The notes: a model not told the origin generated them from the letters alone. Positions 8,563-20,195 are shown, numbered from the stretch's first letter. The stretch: 64,000 nt of DNA from Phycomyces nitens (GCA_022702545.1 JAHRBC010000003.1:6262001-6326000), one strand, 5' to 3'. Numbers and translations are program-made.

Positions 8563-9730
8563 TTAACAATCTTCTTCAGTTATAGCATCACAAGAAGCAC
8601 TTATCCTGCTCAAGAGCTCATCATGGTTAAGAAGTTTGTGCTTCTTGACTCCGTTTTTCAGCTTGCTGAAAAATTCCTCGATTGGGTTAAGGAATGGAGA
8701 CCAGGGTGGCAGACGAACAGGAACAAAACCAGCATCTCTTATCAACTGCTCTGCTTGTGTGTTGTGGATAGGAGCATTATCAAAAATGATGTACTGGGTC
8801 TCAGTAAGGTTTCTTCTTTGAATCAAACGAATCAAGTCTTCGATGAAGTCTTGGAAATTGTTGGCATTGTTTGATTCAGTGAAGTTCTATGATCAATCAA
8901 AATACATTAAGCTATATAGAAAATGATATGTAATATTTATGCTTAAGCTTACAGGTCGTGCCAACGACTCCACCCCTCTACAGCTGATTGCACCAAATAT
9001 TGTCACATTTTTGCTTTTGGTGCTGGTGGGAAATGTAATCCTGGCCGGGGAATTCTTTTTTGACCAGGCTTGTGTACGGTTGATGTGAAGGTTGAATCCT
9101 GCCTCATCAACAAAGATACAATTGCGATTGTATATTATTGCACCTTCTGATACAATCTTCGTCACATATTCGAAGCGCATCCGCTTCACCTCCTTGTCAT
9201 TTCTGCGCATACAGTATACTTTGGCTTTCTTCAGCGTGAATCTCGGCTTCTGCACGATTGTCTTGTGCATTGCTGACACAGACAATGCTTTGGGAAAATC
9301 TCCAGCGAATTCCTGCTGCAATCTATGAGATAACTCCAAAAGAGTCGTCTCACTCTTTTCTTCGATGGTTTGCTGCAGGTAAGCAAGGTGCTGCTCATGT
9401 ACTTTTGAGGGAGCAGTCCCTCCTCTTCTTTTCAATATAGACATTCCACCAGGGCTGTCCTCGATGCGCTTAACCTATCTATGCATTGTTCCCTCAGACA
9501 TCCCAATTGTTTTGGAAGCCTGTCTTATACTTTGGCCAGAGTTGGTATATCCATTTATAAAGATGTCCAGCAGTTCTTTGGTGAGTTTCTTATATGGTTT
9601 TTTGGTCGAATTTTCTCGAGAATCTATTAAATATACATTAATTAAATATAGTCAATAATTATAAGAACTACTTGGAGACATGCTTTATAAATTTTGATAA
9701 TTTACCAGTATCAATCTCAGGAGTGTTCAT
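8563..9730 (-). pseudogene. IS630/Tc1-type transposase, three exons, one premature stop
   Basis: Proposed exons: 9730-9706, 9623-8953 and 8886-8563. The introns (82 and 66 nt) have GT/AG ends and restore one frame: TPEIDT joins DSRENSTKK, and ESLARP joins NFTESNNAN. The N-terminal HTH (KELLDIFINGYTNSGQSIRQ) is followed by an in-frame TAG near 9474 (TMHR stop VKRIED). A 183-codon ORF restarts at the ATG 9444. The DDE residues are in IFVDEAGFNLH, YIIFDNAPIHN and SPFLNPIEEFF, so the catalytic core is complete. The stop could be a single TGG to TAG change. The element is therefore young but probably dead, unless a shorter protein from 9444 has some role. Confidence 0.82.
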
Positions 9731-9903
9731 TAACTCATTATTGTTTGCTTCGGTGTTGTTTATTGTTGATAATATTGCAGTAAATAATTAATAGAAAAAA
9801 ACTCTATAATATTACTCTATGTATACTACTTTCTGGCTATTGCAAGTATTTAAATAAAGAGATATCACAGTCAAGATTATAATATAAACAACCTTAAAAA
9901 GAG

Positions 9904-10065
9904 CATAGTATTAGCAAAACAAACAACCGTTTTTCTAATTGAAAAGTGTGTTGTTTTGTATAACATAGTACCTAGCAAAACAAACCCCCTATTTTTTAAA
10001 TTGAAAAGGTTATTATCTTGTATAACATAGTACTTAACAAAATAAATCTTCTTTTCAATTAACAG
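9904..10065. repeat. Three imperfect ~60-bp tandem repeats
   Basis: Units begin CATAGTA at 9904, 9964 and 10026 and share TTAGCAAAACAAA and AATTGAAAAG; the third is partial. They sit in the 5' flank of the transposase inside the element, where subterminal repeats can bind transposase; that role is inferred only. Confidence 0.8.
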
Positions 10066-10245
10066 TACTAATGCCATCTTTTAGAAGAGCAAGGAACAAA
10101 AGCAAGAAATATTTTGGACTCAAAGGTAGCATGAGCTTTCTGAATAGTTTGGTTTTTTATATCCTTATTTTCTCTACTGCTAATAACTATTGGCAAGTGC
10201 GTCAATAAAGATTCTCAAGTGCAAAAATTCTAAGTAAAAAACCAG

Positions 10246-10604
10246 TAGAGGGTTTGGTATTGACACGTAGGGTACTTGAGTGGGTTAAAGTAACTAGTTA
10301 CGGGACTACTATGAGGAAGGACGCTCAAGTTATCTAGTGTTTATAGCCGGGTTACTAGCTAGCAATGGTTATTATTCCAATTGGAGGCGTGGTAACGAGG
10401 GACAATAAACTACTGTTAAGAGGATGCGTTCTCAAGACAATAGAGCTGCACTCAGTAAGGGTTGGGATGCGTCGAATAATATTTATGACTAGGCGTATGG
10501 GGATGAGAATCAGTTGTCAAAATATAAAAAATAGGAAAAGTGTTTTTAACGAGGTAAAAGAGTTGTCTTTATTATTCTTCACCAAACTTCCTCTGTTATG
10601 GCCA
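10246..10604. other. Spacer or LINE 5' region
   Basis: About 360 bp of moderately GC sequence without an ORF of recognisable type. It may be the 5' untranslated region of the LINE that follows or part of another decayed element; no terminal repeats were found. Confidence 0.35.
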
Positions 10605-10670
10605 CCTCTGCCTTCATAACTACTCCTCTACTTCTACTACTTCACACTCCGCTCTACTTCGCCTGGCCTT

Positions 10671-11408
10671 TTGCTTCAAGGTGGCGGCCACAAACCACCA
10701 CGCCAACCGTATCACTATGCCTATGTGGAACGTCCTCCTAATGAGGAAGTTAATCTCCTCTTTCTTAGGTTCAAGATGGAGTTTGACGATAAGACCCCCT
10801 TCTTGTCCACTTGGCTCGACATGGGAGCTCACTGCTCTCACTGTCGAACCATGGGTCATGATCTTGACAAATGCCCCAATTGCCCTCGCGAAACACGATC
10901 CTGTTACGGATACCACCAAGTTGGTCACCTTCGCTCTCGTTGTCCCCGTGCTGCAGAGATTGATAACTCATACAAGCGGGAACGCAAGACTCCTGTGCAG
11001 CGTGGCCCTCCCATCCACACTCGACCTTCTGTTCCAACCACCAAGAAGCCTGCAAGCCCTTCAGTAGAAACCAAGAACCGCTTCGAGATTCTTGACCCTT
11101 CCCTTTCCTCTGCTGCATCCAAGCACAATCCTGCTAATGCCAACATTGTCTCCAAGGACTAGAAGATGACCAATTCTCCAGTAGAGGGAATTGAGACCGG
11201 ACCCACTCAGCTTGAGATCCCCAAACGGGTTGGATCCTCGATTAAACACTTTGACTTCTCTGCGGTAGACATGAAAGACAGGGAAATTATCCCTGAAGAT
11301 GATCCTGATCTTACTGATCACGATATGGACGAAATAGACAACTACTTTGAGACAGATATAGACGAGGAAAATTTGTCCGTGCGCGATACCCCACACCCCC
11401 TCCAATAA
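10671..11408 (+). pseudogene. LINE ORF1, Gag-like with CCHC zinc knuckles
   Basis: A frame open from 10671 to the TAG at 11160-11162 and continuing in the same frame from 11166 to 11408. It has one intact CCHC knuckle, CSHCRTMGHDLDKC, and a second, CYGYHQVGHLRSRC, in which the second Cys has become Tyr. A proline/lysine-rich linker follows (KTPVQRGPPIH), then an acidic tail (PEDDPDLTDHDMDEID). Such ORF1 proteins bind the element RNA. Upstream sequence in other frames (ATG at 10598) suggests a further frameshift near 10670. Broken by at least one stop and one Cys loss. Confidence 0.75.
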
Positions 11409-12721
11409 TCATCCTTCAAGAAACCCATGCCAATATTGAACATCTTCAACAGACCTTTCACACTCAATTCCATGCCCAAGACTCCTTATGGTCCCCACAT
11501 TGCGGCTTAGTTTCCCTTTCTCCACACATTTCTTTTGTAAACCCTCTCTTTAGCCCTTGTGAACGCTGTATCTCTACTACAGTCATACATGCTAACAATA
11601 TCTTTCCCTATTTTTGTGCATGTGTTGTATATGCTCCTGCAACCTACCGAGAACGTTTTTCTTTCCTACGCTCTCTTCTAGACTCTCCCGCATTACTTCC
11701 TCATCTCCCATCTTCATTCATACTCTTGGGTGACTTTAATTATACTTATCGCACTACCTCTGCTACCCCTCGTCAGGCCCTTCCCGAATGGCTTAACTTC
11801 ATTTCTAACCATTTAATGGATCGTGTCACACCGAGTGGAGAACTTCCTGCCCCAACCTTTCATCGAAATATCAGCGCCTCCTCCATAGACTATATATTTG
11901 CCTCCCCTGACCTCGTTCCCTGCCGACATTCCTCGTCTGTGACCTACATACATCCGCCTTGGCCTGATCATTGCCTGGTAGCCGTTACTTTTAAGTTCAT
12001 TTCAACCCACCAAACAGGAAAGGGACTGTGGCGCGCCAACCCTCGACTTGCCCGTAACCCCACCTTTTGCAATGAACTCGAAGACTATATCTCTACCTCC
12101 GTCTCTCTACTCCCCTCCTATATGTCTCCACAAGATCAATGGGATAAACTCAAAGACAATCTAACTACATTCATCAAGTCTTTCACTAGGCGCCGCACAC
12201 AGACACTCACTACATTAGAGGCTCGACTTCAAAGTAAACGTGACAGACTGATCTTCAAGTTTAGACTACAACCCGCTCAAAACTTTCAATTGCCCATCAT
12301 TGAAAAACAACTACAACTTGTACAACTGGAGAGAGTGGAAATCCTTGTTCTGCGCGCAGGAAAACATTGGCGGGAGAATGGAGAGATCTCTGCAGACTAC
12401 CTCAAACGTACAGTTGCAGAACGTCAAGCCCAAAAGAACATCACCACTCTACGCCATCCCATCACTGACCACTTGCACACTGAGCCTGATGACATGACTG
12501 ACGCTGCCGCTGCTTTCTACGAAGTTCTGTATACACCTGAACCAATATATCAATTAGCCATAGACGATTTACTCAACCACCTTCCCCACGATCTCTGCCT
12601 CTCTGATACTATGTGTTCCTCACTAACTGCCGAATTTTGCATCGATGACATACGAGAAGGAGTGTCTCGCTCTCCAAGAACAAGCAGCCCAGGACCAGAC
12701 GGCCTTCCTGTTGTGTTTTAG
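11400..12721 (+). pseudogene. LINE ORF2: AP-endonuclease and start of RT, truncated
   Basis: The frame runs open from about 11400 (overlapping the end of ORF1 in another frame) to the TAG at 12719-12721. Endonuclease motifs are IIILQETHA, VVYAPATYRERFSF, ILLGDFNYTY, SSIDYIFASPDL and WPDHCLVAV. A long Arg/Gln-rich helical linker follows, then IREGVSRSPRTSSPGPDGLP, the normal entry to a LINE reverse transcriptase. The first endonuclease strand with its Asn motif is absent upstream of QETH, suggesting an internal deletion. Without RT motifs beyond PDGLP it cannot retrotranspose by itself. Confidence 0.83.
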
Positions 12722-12835
12722 GGTATTAAAATAATAAAAAATAGTAATGGAGATATAGACAGTAAGTGAGTAATTTGAGACTGTATATAAACTTGTCTTT
12801 ATTAATATACAAAATGTGCCGTTCTTTATATACTA
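12722..12835. other. Short AT-rich spacer
   Basis: Begins GGTATTAAAATAATAAAAAAT right after the truncated LINE. It contains TATATAAACTTGTCTTTATTA, reminiscent of the TATA plus TCTTTATTA arrangement in the solo LTRs, but no boundaries can be set. Confidence 0.3.
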
Positions 12836-13341
12836 GAGAGGTTTGGGGATTTTATTTTCACATTCACATTGCGTGTACCTGTGACGTAATATTTTTTATT
12901 TTCACTTTATCATCACTTTATATCTTCACATTTGCTCTTTAGAAAATGTGTTTAAAGTATGACAAACGTCAGGCACATTGTATCTTTCTTTCTTCAATTG
13001 AAAACACTTTATTCTATTAAAGATGTCTTGTATTATTTATTTGCAAAGGACTAGAATCGTTTAAAATAACGTACAAAACGCATTTCGTAAACATTTTTGC
13101 GTTTTGAACTTGTTGTAAACCCTTTTTTTATTAATTGTATCTGTCAATATTGAATCACAAAACTAACTCGGCATGTATTGTGTTTATCTTTCTTGTGGTA
13201 TTATTGGATGATAAAGTGACACAACAAAGCAAAAATAACGAAGTTATCTTTACGTTTTGGTACGACTCTGGAGACTAAACCTTAAAATAGATCGCCTTTT
13301 ATGGAAAATGTGAAAGTGAATATAACGGCCCCAAACCTCTC
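12836..13341. mobile_element. MITE A, 506 bp, TA flanks, GAGAGGTTTGGGG termini
   Basis: The left end GAGAGGTTTGGGGATTTTAT and the complement of the right end GAGAGGTTTGGGGCCGTTAT form imperfect TIRs of about 34 bp that also share TTCACnTTCACAnT. TA flanks both ends (12834-12835; 13342-13343). There is no coding sequence. Length and TA target fit a non-autonomous Tc1/mariner-type MITE. Confidence 0.82.
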
Positions 13342-13354
13342 TATTTTAAGTATA

Positions 13355-13772
13355 CAGTGGCTCCGGTACCAATTTGCGCTAATTAAAATTGTATTTCGCT
13401 TTTATAAAATTCCAATTTTCGTTTTTGTTCAATTAAATTGTCGTTTTGTACCAAACTCAAATTACACATTTGTTTTAAAAACATGCCTTTTGTATATGTA
13501 GAGGTTTATTAAATAGTCTTTCTATCAATCTAATGCATAATATCACTCATAATTTCATAAAAACTTCCACAAATAGCTTCCGTATATACAAAAAATACGT
13601 TATTTAAAACAAATGTGTAATTTGAGTTTGGTACAAAACGAAAATTGGGCCAAACAAAAACGACAATTTAATTGAACAAAAACGAAAATTGGACCAATAA
13701 AAAAGCGAAAATTGGAATTTTATAAAAGCGAAATACAATTTTAATTAGCGCAAATTGGTACCGGAGCCACTG
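13355..13772. mobile_element. MITE B, 418 bp fold-back element, TA flanks
   Basis: Starts CAGTGGCTCCGGTACCAATT and ends with its exact complement; the TIRs are identical for the first about 68 bases. Homology continues through most of the element, with two short segments (AATTTTCG-containing) present only in the right arm. TA is at 13353-13354 and 13773-13774. The CAGTG start and TA target mark it as Tc1-derived. Its transposase source is not in the window. Confidence 0.93.
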
Positions 13773-13774
13773 TA

Positions 13775-15718
13775 TGGCTTATGTTGATTAATATACTATT
13801 GCTTTCAAGGCAAACATATTTGGTGATTCTCATTGCAAGACATTCTCCGGTAATATCTTGGGGATGCCATCATAGAATCTATACCCAAATTATTGCAGTG
13901 AATTGTGTTTTATTTCCAATCCTATCAATTTTAGACACTTTGTCTATTCGTAACAATCTTGCCTTTTATCTTATTTTCGACCATAAATTCAACTTGTATC
14001 AATAATCCGTTTTTTCCAGGATAAAAGGTTAGATAAAACTTGATGGCTTGATAAGGTTGATAAACGTAGTTCATAGCAGATAGAATATTATCTGCAGTGA
14101 ATAAAAATAATTTTGCCTAGTCAATGGAATATCAAGCATGACATGATTTTGAAAGCGATCCTCAAACCATCAATCACAGGTCTTGGCATTCTAGTCTGGA
14201 TCATTGTCTTTTATCTTTTTGCCAAAAAGTATACAGATGTATATATATTCAATTCAAGTATTTCTCGATGGACTAGTTTGTCAGGACATCTACTAGTTTT
14301 TTTTAAAAAAATAAATAAATAAATATCCCTAGAGTATATCCATTTGTGTTTCTCCACCAATTTTAAAAGAACTCTAGATGTGGAAGATCAAGAAATCAAA
14401 GAGTCTGTATATATACACTGTTGATTACTTAGCCCATGTACATTAATGTGTACGTTTATTTCTAGTAAGCCATGTCCTTGCATGCATTATATTGCAAACA
14501 TTTGTTTTGATAAAACACCGACTTTGAAACAAGGCCCTTTTTTTTGTCTATTATAATACACTTGAATTGGCATGATTCAGAGGTAGTTTAGAATGTCCCG
14601 TTCTCTCTTTTGTATATCTAATAGGACTCGGTCATCTAATTAAAAGTAGACTTACGATTGATCTCGGTGATATGTTATTTTATTTTATTTTATTTTATTT
14701 TTATTTTTATTTTCAAGAAATAAGTTTAGTGACACCTAAAGAAAAAAAACCATTTTGTAGGCTAATTCCGTTTGGGATCCATTCCAACCGAAAATCTGAT
14801 GGCTAATGAGGATTTATAATATTTGAATAAGGTGATGGGCAGTCAGTTGACTAGAGATAATAATGACTCTAAAATATTAATAGACTGTCCTTTGCATCGG
14901 ATAGACCTCTTCCTTAAAGCCTTTACCAATATTGAAGAGAGAGAGAGAGAAAAACTATAACAAAAATGCTCAAGGTTCGTGTCATTCCAGCCAAAAGAAA
15001 ACAATGGCAGATTAAAAATAATGTCCTTTTTTTTAAAATAAAATAAAATAGAATAAATATGTCTATCTGAGTTGGGCATTCCATATACGCCAGAGTTTCA
15101 CAAATTTAGACAAATAAGAAATCATCGAGTCAAACTTCGATTCTCTTCCTTTTTCTTACAATGAAAATTTCCCGTTTATGATCTGTCATACAGTAGTGCA
15201 AAAGGTGCCTTTTGACAATGCAAGACAATGCGGAATGAATTGTGGCCAGAGGTCTATTTTGCTCAGTATAATTACGAGATTAGGACCCAATTCATGGATG
15301 AAAATGGGTATATGAATGTCTTGTGTCAAGGCATGCAGTTCCATGTAAAGTATGACGTATGAATAATCAGCCCTTCTCCTCTTGTGTATTACATTAGAGT
15401 GTAAAGACAAGAAGTGTATCAATATCCGTATTAACGATATCAAGTATAATAAATAAATAAATAAAAAGAGAGATCAAATAAAGCTTTAAACTATTGTTAC
15501 CTAAACCATTTGTTAATATTTCTCTACGTCATCTCACTCTGCATCGTAACACATACTTTGGATCAGAGCACGATTGTAGCCTTGGAAGGAAAAGACTGGA
15601 CGGTGTCTGTAGATTGCAAAGCTTTAATTACTACACATCTGTGTATATATTTCTTCTTCAACACCCCCTTTTTCTTTCTATTCTTCTTCTACTTTTTCTA
15701 TAACAAAATAATATAATC
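13775..15718. other. AT-rich intergenic region upstream of RhoGAP gene
   Basis: No gene-like ORF with recognisable content. It contains TTTTA-type microsatellites (14670-14710) and AAATA runs (14312-14322, 15448-15464). The last 60 bases before the RhoGAP ATG are pyrimidine-rich (CTTTCTATTCTTCTTCT), a common fungal core-promoter feature. Confidence 0.5.
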
Positions 15719-17889
15719 ATGGCTCAAATTGACAAGTCCTTTAAGAACTGGCTCAAGAAAGTAACCCTTAACCCTGCTCGCAAAACACTGGGCTCCTCAA
15801 ACCCAGACACCAGAGGTAGGGCTTAAACGAATCTCTGGTTCTTGGGTCTCTAATTTACTTTATTTTTATTTATTTTATTTTCATTTCTTGCCATAGTATT
15901 CGGTGTCCAGCTAGAGCTATCGATCCGTTATGCCCAGTCGACCATCAGCTATTTTGATACTGCACGTTCAACACAGCCCCAACTGGGTGCAATACCCATA
16001 ATAGTATCCAGATGTGGTGCATTTCTGAAACAGAACGGTAAAATCAGAAATAGTCATACCATTGATTGGATTTAGGCTAATTGTCAATAATCGCCAAGCT
16101 CTTCACACCGTGGGTGTTTTTAGACTCTCGGGCAGCTCAAGGCGAATACAGGTTCTACAGGACATATTTGACAAGCCTTCAACATCATATGGAGCACATA
16201 TCGATTGGCACGGATTTACGGTCCACGACATTGCAACACTCCTACGAAGGTACCTGAACCATTTACCCAACCCAGTCATCACACACGAGTATTATAAGCC
16301 ATTTTGCGATATTATGCGTAAGTGGACAAGATCAAATACGATAATCTACAGCCTTCATTAAATATCCTTTATAGACAACAGAACCTATACAACAACCGAC
16401 CAAAGAATTACAGCCTTTCGATCCCTTATTCGAAAATTACCTCTTGCACACCAACATCTCCTGCTCTATCTACTCGACATGCTCAATGTGTTTGCACAGA
16501 ATTCATGTGTCAACCGAATGGACGCTTCTAACCTTGCTGCCATGTTTTGCCCTGCAATTCTCAGTCACCCCTCTCAAAATACACCAATCAGCTATGTTGT
16601 TTCCCAAAGAGTCATAGAGTTCTTGATCGAATTCCACTCTTTGTTTGGCATGCAGACCATCTCACGTCGTAAATCATCTCGTATTCGCCAATCGTCATCA
16701 TCAGCATTTGCCCGTATAATAACTGTCTCTAATGATAAAAACAAATCAAATACAGTACCTGCTCTCCGGAGACGCCGTCCTGCGACTCTTGAGATCAATT
16801 TAATTCGGACTCCAATGTACTCTCCGGAAAGTCTTGATGGCCAATTCAATATCGGAACAATTGAAACAGTGCACAAGGCAGAGGAGAAAGGAGGCTTGAT
16901 TACTCCTCGAGTTAGTGGAGACTATGACAGGGGTAGCAACCACGTCAGAGATGGCGACACTAGTCAAAATAAAACTGTCTACAAATTGCATGATGCACCG
17001 GTTACTATACTACCTTCCCCTACCAAGACTCGGCCCAATCGACCCGTTTCATTAAACAGAGAGACAATTCAACTCTGTGATGCAATTGGCAACGAAATGA
17101 GTAAGTGAAAATATATAGATAATCTCCTTAATAACCACCGATGGATCTAGATAACTTTCCAAAGCATAAAAACAACCTTACTATTGATACAAATCTTCAA
17201 GGTACGAATTATCACTTTTAATATTGATAATGATCTCTCACAAGCAAAAACACAAAAAGAAATTGGATCCTGGCATTAACAAAAACATAAACAAAAAAAA
17301 CCCCATGTTTGATTCATCAGAAAAACTACTGAGCCAAAGTACAATAAGCCTGAGCTCAGACATCGTAGTCGGAAACTCAATAGGGAGCTCTACAGATCTA
17401 TCGGCCAGTGCATTGACGGACGAGATATCGCTTGAGGATACCGACAGTCTACTGGAGATGTCTCTAAAAGAAGACCTGGCGCGAGAGGAGCAGCTGATGC
17501 AAGACGAGGAGGTGATGTTCCAGTGGCGAGATTTGTTGACTCGCTCCTGGAGGACAGACGAGAGCACTCCCAAGATTCCCCTAACCTCCTCCTCCTCAAT
17601 TTGCTCAAAGCGAACGGACTATTTTGGCCACGCGTCTTCACCAAAAGACGATAGATCTGGCTCTCACACTTCGACTCCTAGCCGGTTCCTTGAGGAGGAT
17701 GAGTACGAGTCTAGGGTGGGAGGTTGCAAAGATACTTGGGATAAAGGACCACAACAGGCCCAATCACCGTCTCAGCGTACCTGTCAAGATGCATTTCTGG
17801 CCATGAACATTAGGACCAAAGATGAAGATTTGAGTAAGCTCTCGGGGAAATTGTGCCCTAGTTCTCAATTTCAGGGTGGGTCCAAGTAA
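15719..17889 (+). CDS. RhoGAP-domain protein (600 aa, six exons)
   Basis: Proposed exons: 15719-15815, 15897-16037, 16099-16317, 16375-17100, 17151-17201 and 17321-17889; all joins keep phase and total 601 codons. The RhoGAP domain spans about residues 38-215: IPIIVSRCGAFLKQ, the arginine finger in VGVFRLSGSSRRI (Arg88), LLRRYLNHLPNPVI, and NRMDASNLAAMFCPAI. Such proteins speed GTP hydrolysis on Rho/Cdc42 GTPases and so control actin and polarity. The rest is Ser/Arg-rich and probably disordered, with an acidic helix (LEMSLKEDLAREEQLMQDEE). The third-exon acceptor was placed at GCCAAG/CT because the nearer TTTAG breaks the frame; the last two joins are less certain. The domain is N-terminal, as in fungal Rga/Sac7-type GAPs, but I cannot name the orthologue. 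Confidence 0.83.
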
Positions 17890-19295
17890 GCATGCCTGTT
17901 AAAATATAAAATGTACTTTTATCACACAAATCATAAGATATGAAAAAAAGGGCAGGCAATTGTTATTTAGCATGGCATTTTGATGTACAAGAAACTCCTT
18001 ATTCTTTGCATTTTGTAATAAAATATTTTTGTTGTATATTAACCAAAGTTCCTGGCTAGCCAAAATGTTGACCAGAGTGGGTCTGTAGAGTAAACATGGC
18101 GGAAATTCCCTGTCGATCATATCTAGATAATCTAATTGGATACCAACAGAAAGAAAGGCAGGTGTGAAAAAGTGGTATTTATGCTCTGTTTCATAACAAT
18201 GGTTGTCATTGCGCACCGGTATTTTATAAGTGTATTGTTGGACAGGCTATCAATAGATATTCAGTAACAAATACACCCCCTTTGCTGTACTTGACCACAA
18301 AATGGCTTGCTAAACCTTTCATGCAATTTTTAGCTAGTTCTAGACTTTCAAGCCAAATATAAGATCTACGGATTGAAATGTAAACCCAAGTCCTCAAGAA
18401 AAGACTGCCAAATCTCAGAAAGGCACATTCGAGACCCTTGATGATGAGCTCTAGCCTTTGAATGGATTCTTTACTTGGCAGTAATATCCACTTTCTCTAT
18501 CGGGAGACTTGTATACAAAACAAACAACGTCCTTTTGGAATATCTTGCCCGGCTTTCATATGTCGATCTGGATTATCCTGGACCATCTAAAAATAAAAAT
18601 GAACAGTTTGTAACATACAGGTAAACATTCGATAAATACGGCCAAATGTCTAGTGCATGTATGCCTGTGCAAGCGCAGAGATCTTCCTTCCTTTTTTTTC
18701 AACTGCTCCAGTATACAACATTTAATATACATACCAAAAGGATTTTACTTTCAGAAGTAGGGCCTATACTCCCAAGACCTCTATTTCGCTATTTGCTTCT
18801 TAACTGCACTTGGCATCTATTGTGCACAAAAGCACGTCCATGTAATAACCAACAAGGGATATCAAGAGTTTGCTTTACTATAAAGCCTACCAGGCGAGGG
18901 GAATTCATAAAGATGTACTGTTATATGTTATGATCCGTCTAATTGTGCTTTCAATCCCTTTTTCATCAATCTTTTCTCTTGGCCCCTTGCCTCCTGCAGT
19001 CAAGCTTCACAAGAAACGGATCGTTTAGCATAACAGTTTGAGTGCCATTATATGCTATATTTTTTTTCTCTTCTAGTGTGCCATACTTTACGGCCACCTC
19101 TATTTTTGCCGCCTATCTTTATTCGATCAAAAACAGGTTCCTACAGCCTCCTTTTGTTTGCAATGTAAGATCCGAATATACCTCCCTCTGCAACTCAAAG
19201 GTGCTGTAGACCAATCACTCAATCTGTTCTCAGGATCTACCTTGTCGCCCAGAGACAGCTTCAAGAACTTTCATACAGGTTGCATCACTAAATCC
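17890..19295. other. Intergenic region, RhoGAP 3' to secreted protein promoter
   Basis: No supported gene. Mixed composition, somewhat less AT-rich than the other spacers. Short ORFs show no family motifs. A CCAAT sequence (ACCAATCACT, 19210-19219) lies about 80 bases upstream of the TATA box of the next gene. Confidence 0.45.
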
Positions 19296-19305
19296 TATAA
19301 AAAGG
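19296..19305 (+). promoter_or_regulatory. TATA box of the Ala/Ser-rich secreted protein gene
   Basis: TATAAAAAGG lies 86 bases before the ATG at 19382, followed by a long pyrimidine tract (CTCTCTTACTCTCTTTATCTC) that is typical of strong fungal promoters. Confidence 0.7.
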
Positions 19306-19381
19306 ACCCCTCTTTCTCATCCTTTTCTTACCACTCATCCCTCTCTTACTCTCTTTATCTCTTTCTCTCTTTCTCCAAAAA

Positions 19382-20195
19382 ATGAAGTTCCAGACCTCCC
19401 TTTTGATTTCTCTTGTTGCTGCTAGCCAAGTTATGGCTCAAGGTAACAGATATATTGCAGAAGAATGAATTATGGATATTGACTAGTCCATAGTCTCTGC
19501 TCCTGCTGCTTCCGGATCAGCCATAAGCGCCGCAGAGGCCACACCTGGTCTTGTCTCTGTCGCTACCGTCAGTCTCGATACCCCGAGCGCATTACCCGAA
19601 GTCAGTCCAGCCACTCCTACTGAATCAGTTTCTCCAGCTGCCTCTGCTGCCAGCATAGGTGCCTCTGTTTCTGGCTCGGCTGCCGAGGCAACAGTTGCTC
19701 CTAGTGTGACTGATGCCACATCGACTGAATCAGTCTCGGTTTCGGCCGATCCTCTCGGTAAATAACAATCATAATCAGAAAAGGCGTCCAAACCACGTAA
19801 CAGACCTATTAACCTGCAAAAAATATACTGCTGTACCTATAGCTTCTGCTACCTCCCCCGCATCAGTGGAAAGTGGAAGCCTTGCTTCTGTATATGCAAG
19901 TGGAACACCCATTCCATCTGGTGCTTCTGTTGCCTCTGCCAACACACCGGCCTCTGCAGCTGCCCTGATACCTCAGGCCAGTGTCGCTCCTGCTTCTACT
20001 GGATCTTCTGCACCTGCTCCAGCAGCCTTCCCGGCTCCTGCCCAAGGATCAGTTTCTGCCAAGCCATCCTTGGGTGGCTTCCCTCTTCCCTCCCGCGCAG
20101 CTTCCGTTCCAGCCTCTGGAGCAGGTCAACTTGGCGTGTCATTCGCTGGACTGTCAACCATGGTTATTGCCGTGGTTGTGTGCTATTGCCTCTAG
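19382..20195 (+). CDS. Secreted Ala/Ser/Pro/Val-rich, probably GPI-anchored cell-surface protein (225 aa)
   Basis: Exons 19382-19442, 19494-19757 and 19843-20195 (introns 51 and 85 nt, GT/AG, both phase 1). The protein begins with a signal peptide (MKFQTSLLISLVAASQVMAQ, cut after AQ). A low-complexity stalk of Ala, Ser, Val, Pro and Thr with no Cys follows. It ends in a hydrophobic tail, LGVSFAGLSTMVIAVVVCYCL, after a small-residue SGAG site. This is the standard layout of GPI-anchored mannoprotein-like wall proteins; the stalk would be heavily O-mannosylated. No catalytic domain is seen. The last four residues CYCL sit inside the hydrophobic tail that a GPI transamidase would remove. The strong TATA and pyrimidine promoter suggests high expression. 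Confidence 0.75.

Larger units (their letters stand above)
8246..10245 (-). mobile_element. IS630/Tc1-type element with split left TIR (2.0 kb)
   Basis: The outer TIR CTGGTTTTTTACTTAGAATTT (8246-8266) matches the complement of 10225-10245. The inner TIR part CTTTATTGACGCACTTGCC (from about 8411) matches the complement of about 10191-10209. In the right TIR these are adjacent; on the left they are separated by about 125 extra bases, so something inserted into or rearranged the left TIR. TA follows the right end; the left flank is TG, possibly a mutated TA. It encloses a minus-strand transposase with two introns. Confidence 0.78.
10605..12721 (+). mobile_element. Non-LTR retrotransposon (LINE), truncated in the RT domain
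   Basis: Two coding parts follow in order on the plus strand: a zinc-knuckle ORF1 (to 11162) and an AP-endonuclease/RT ORF2 (about 11400-12721). Codon use is C-rich and unlike the AT-rich surroundings. The RT domain stops right after its entry motif SSPGPDGLP at the TAG 12719-12721, so the 3' half is missing. LINE copies are usually truncated at the 5' end, so the loss was probably caused by a later deletion or insertion. Confidence 0.85.
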
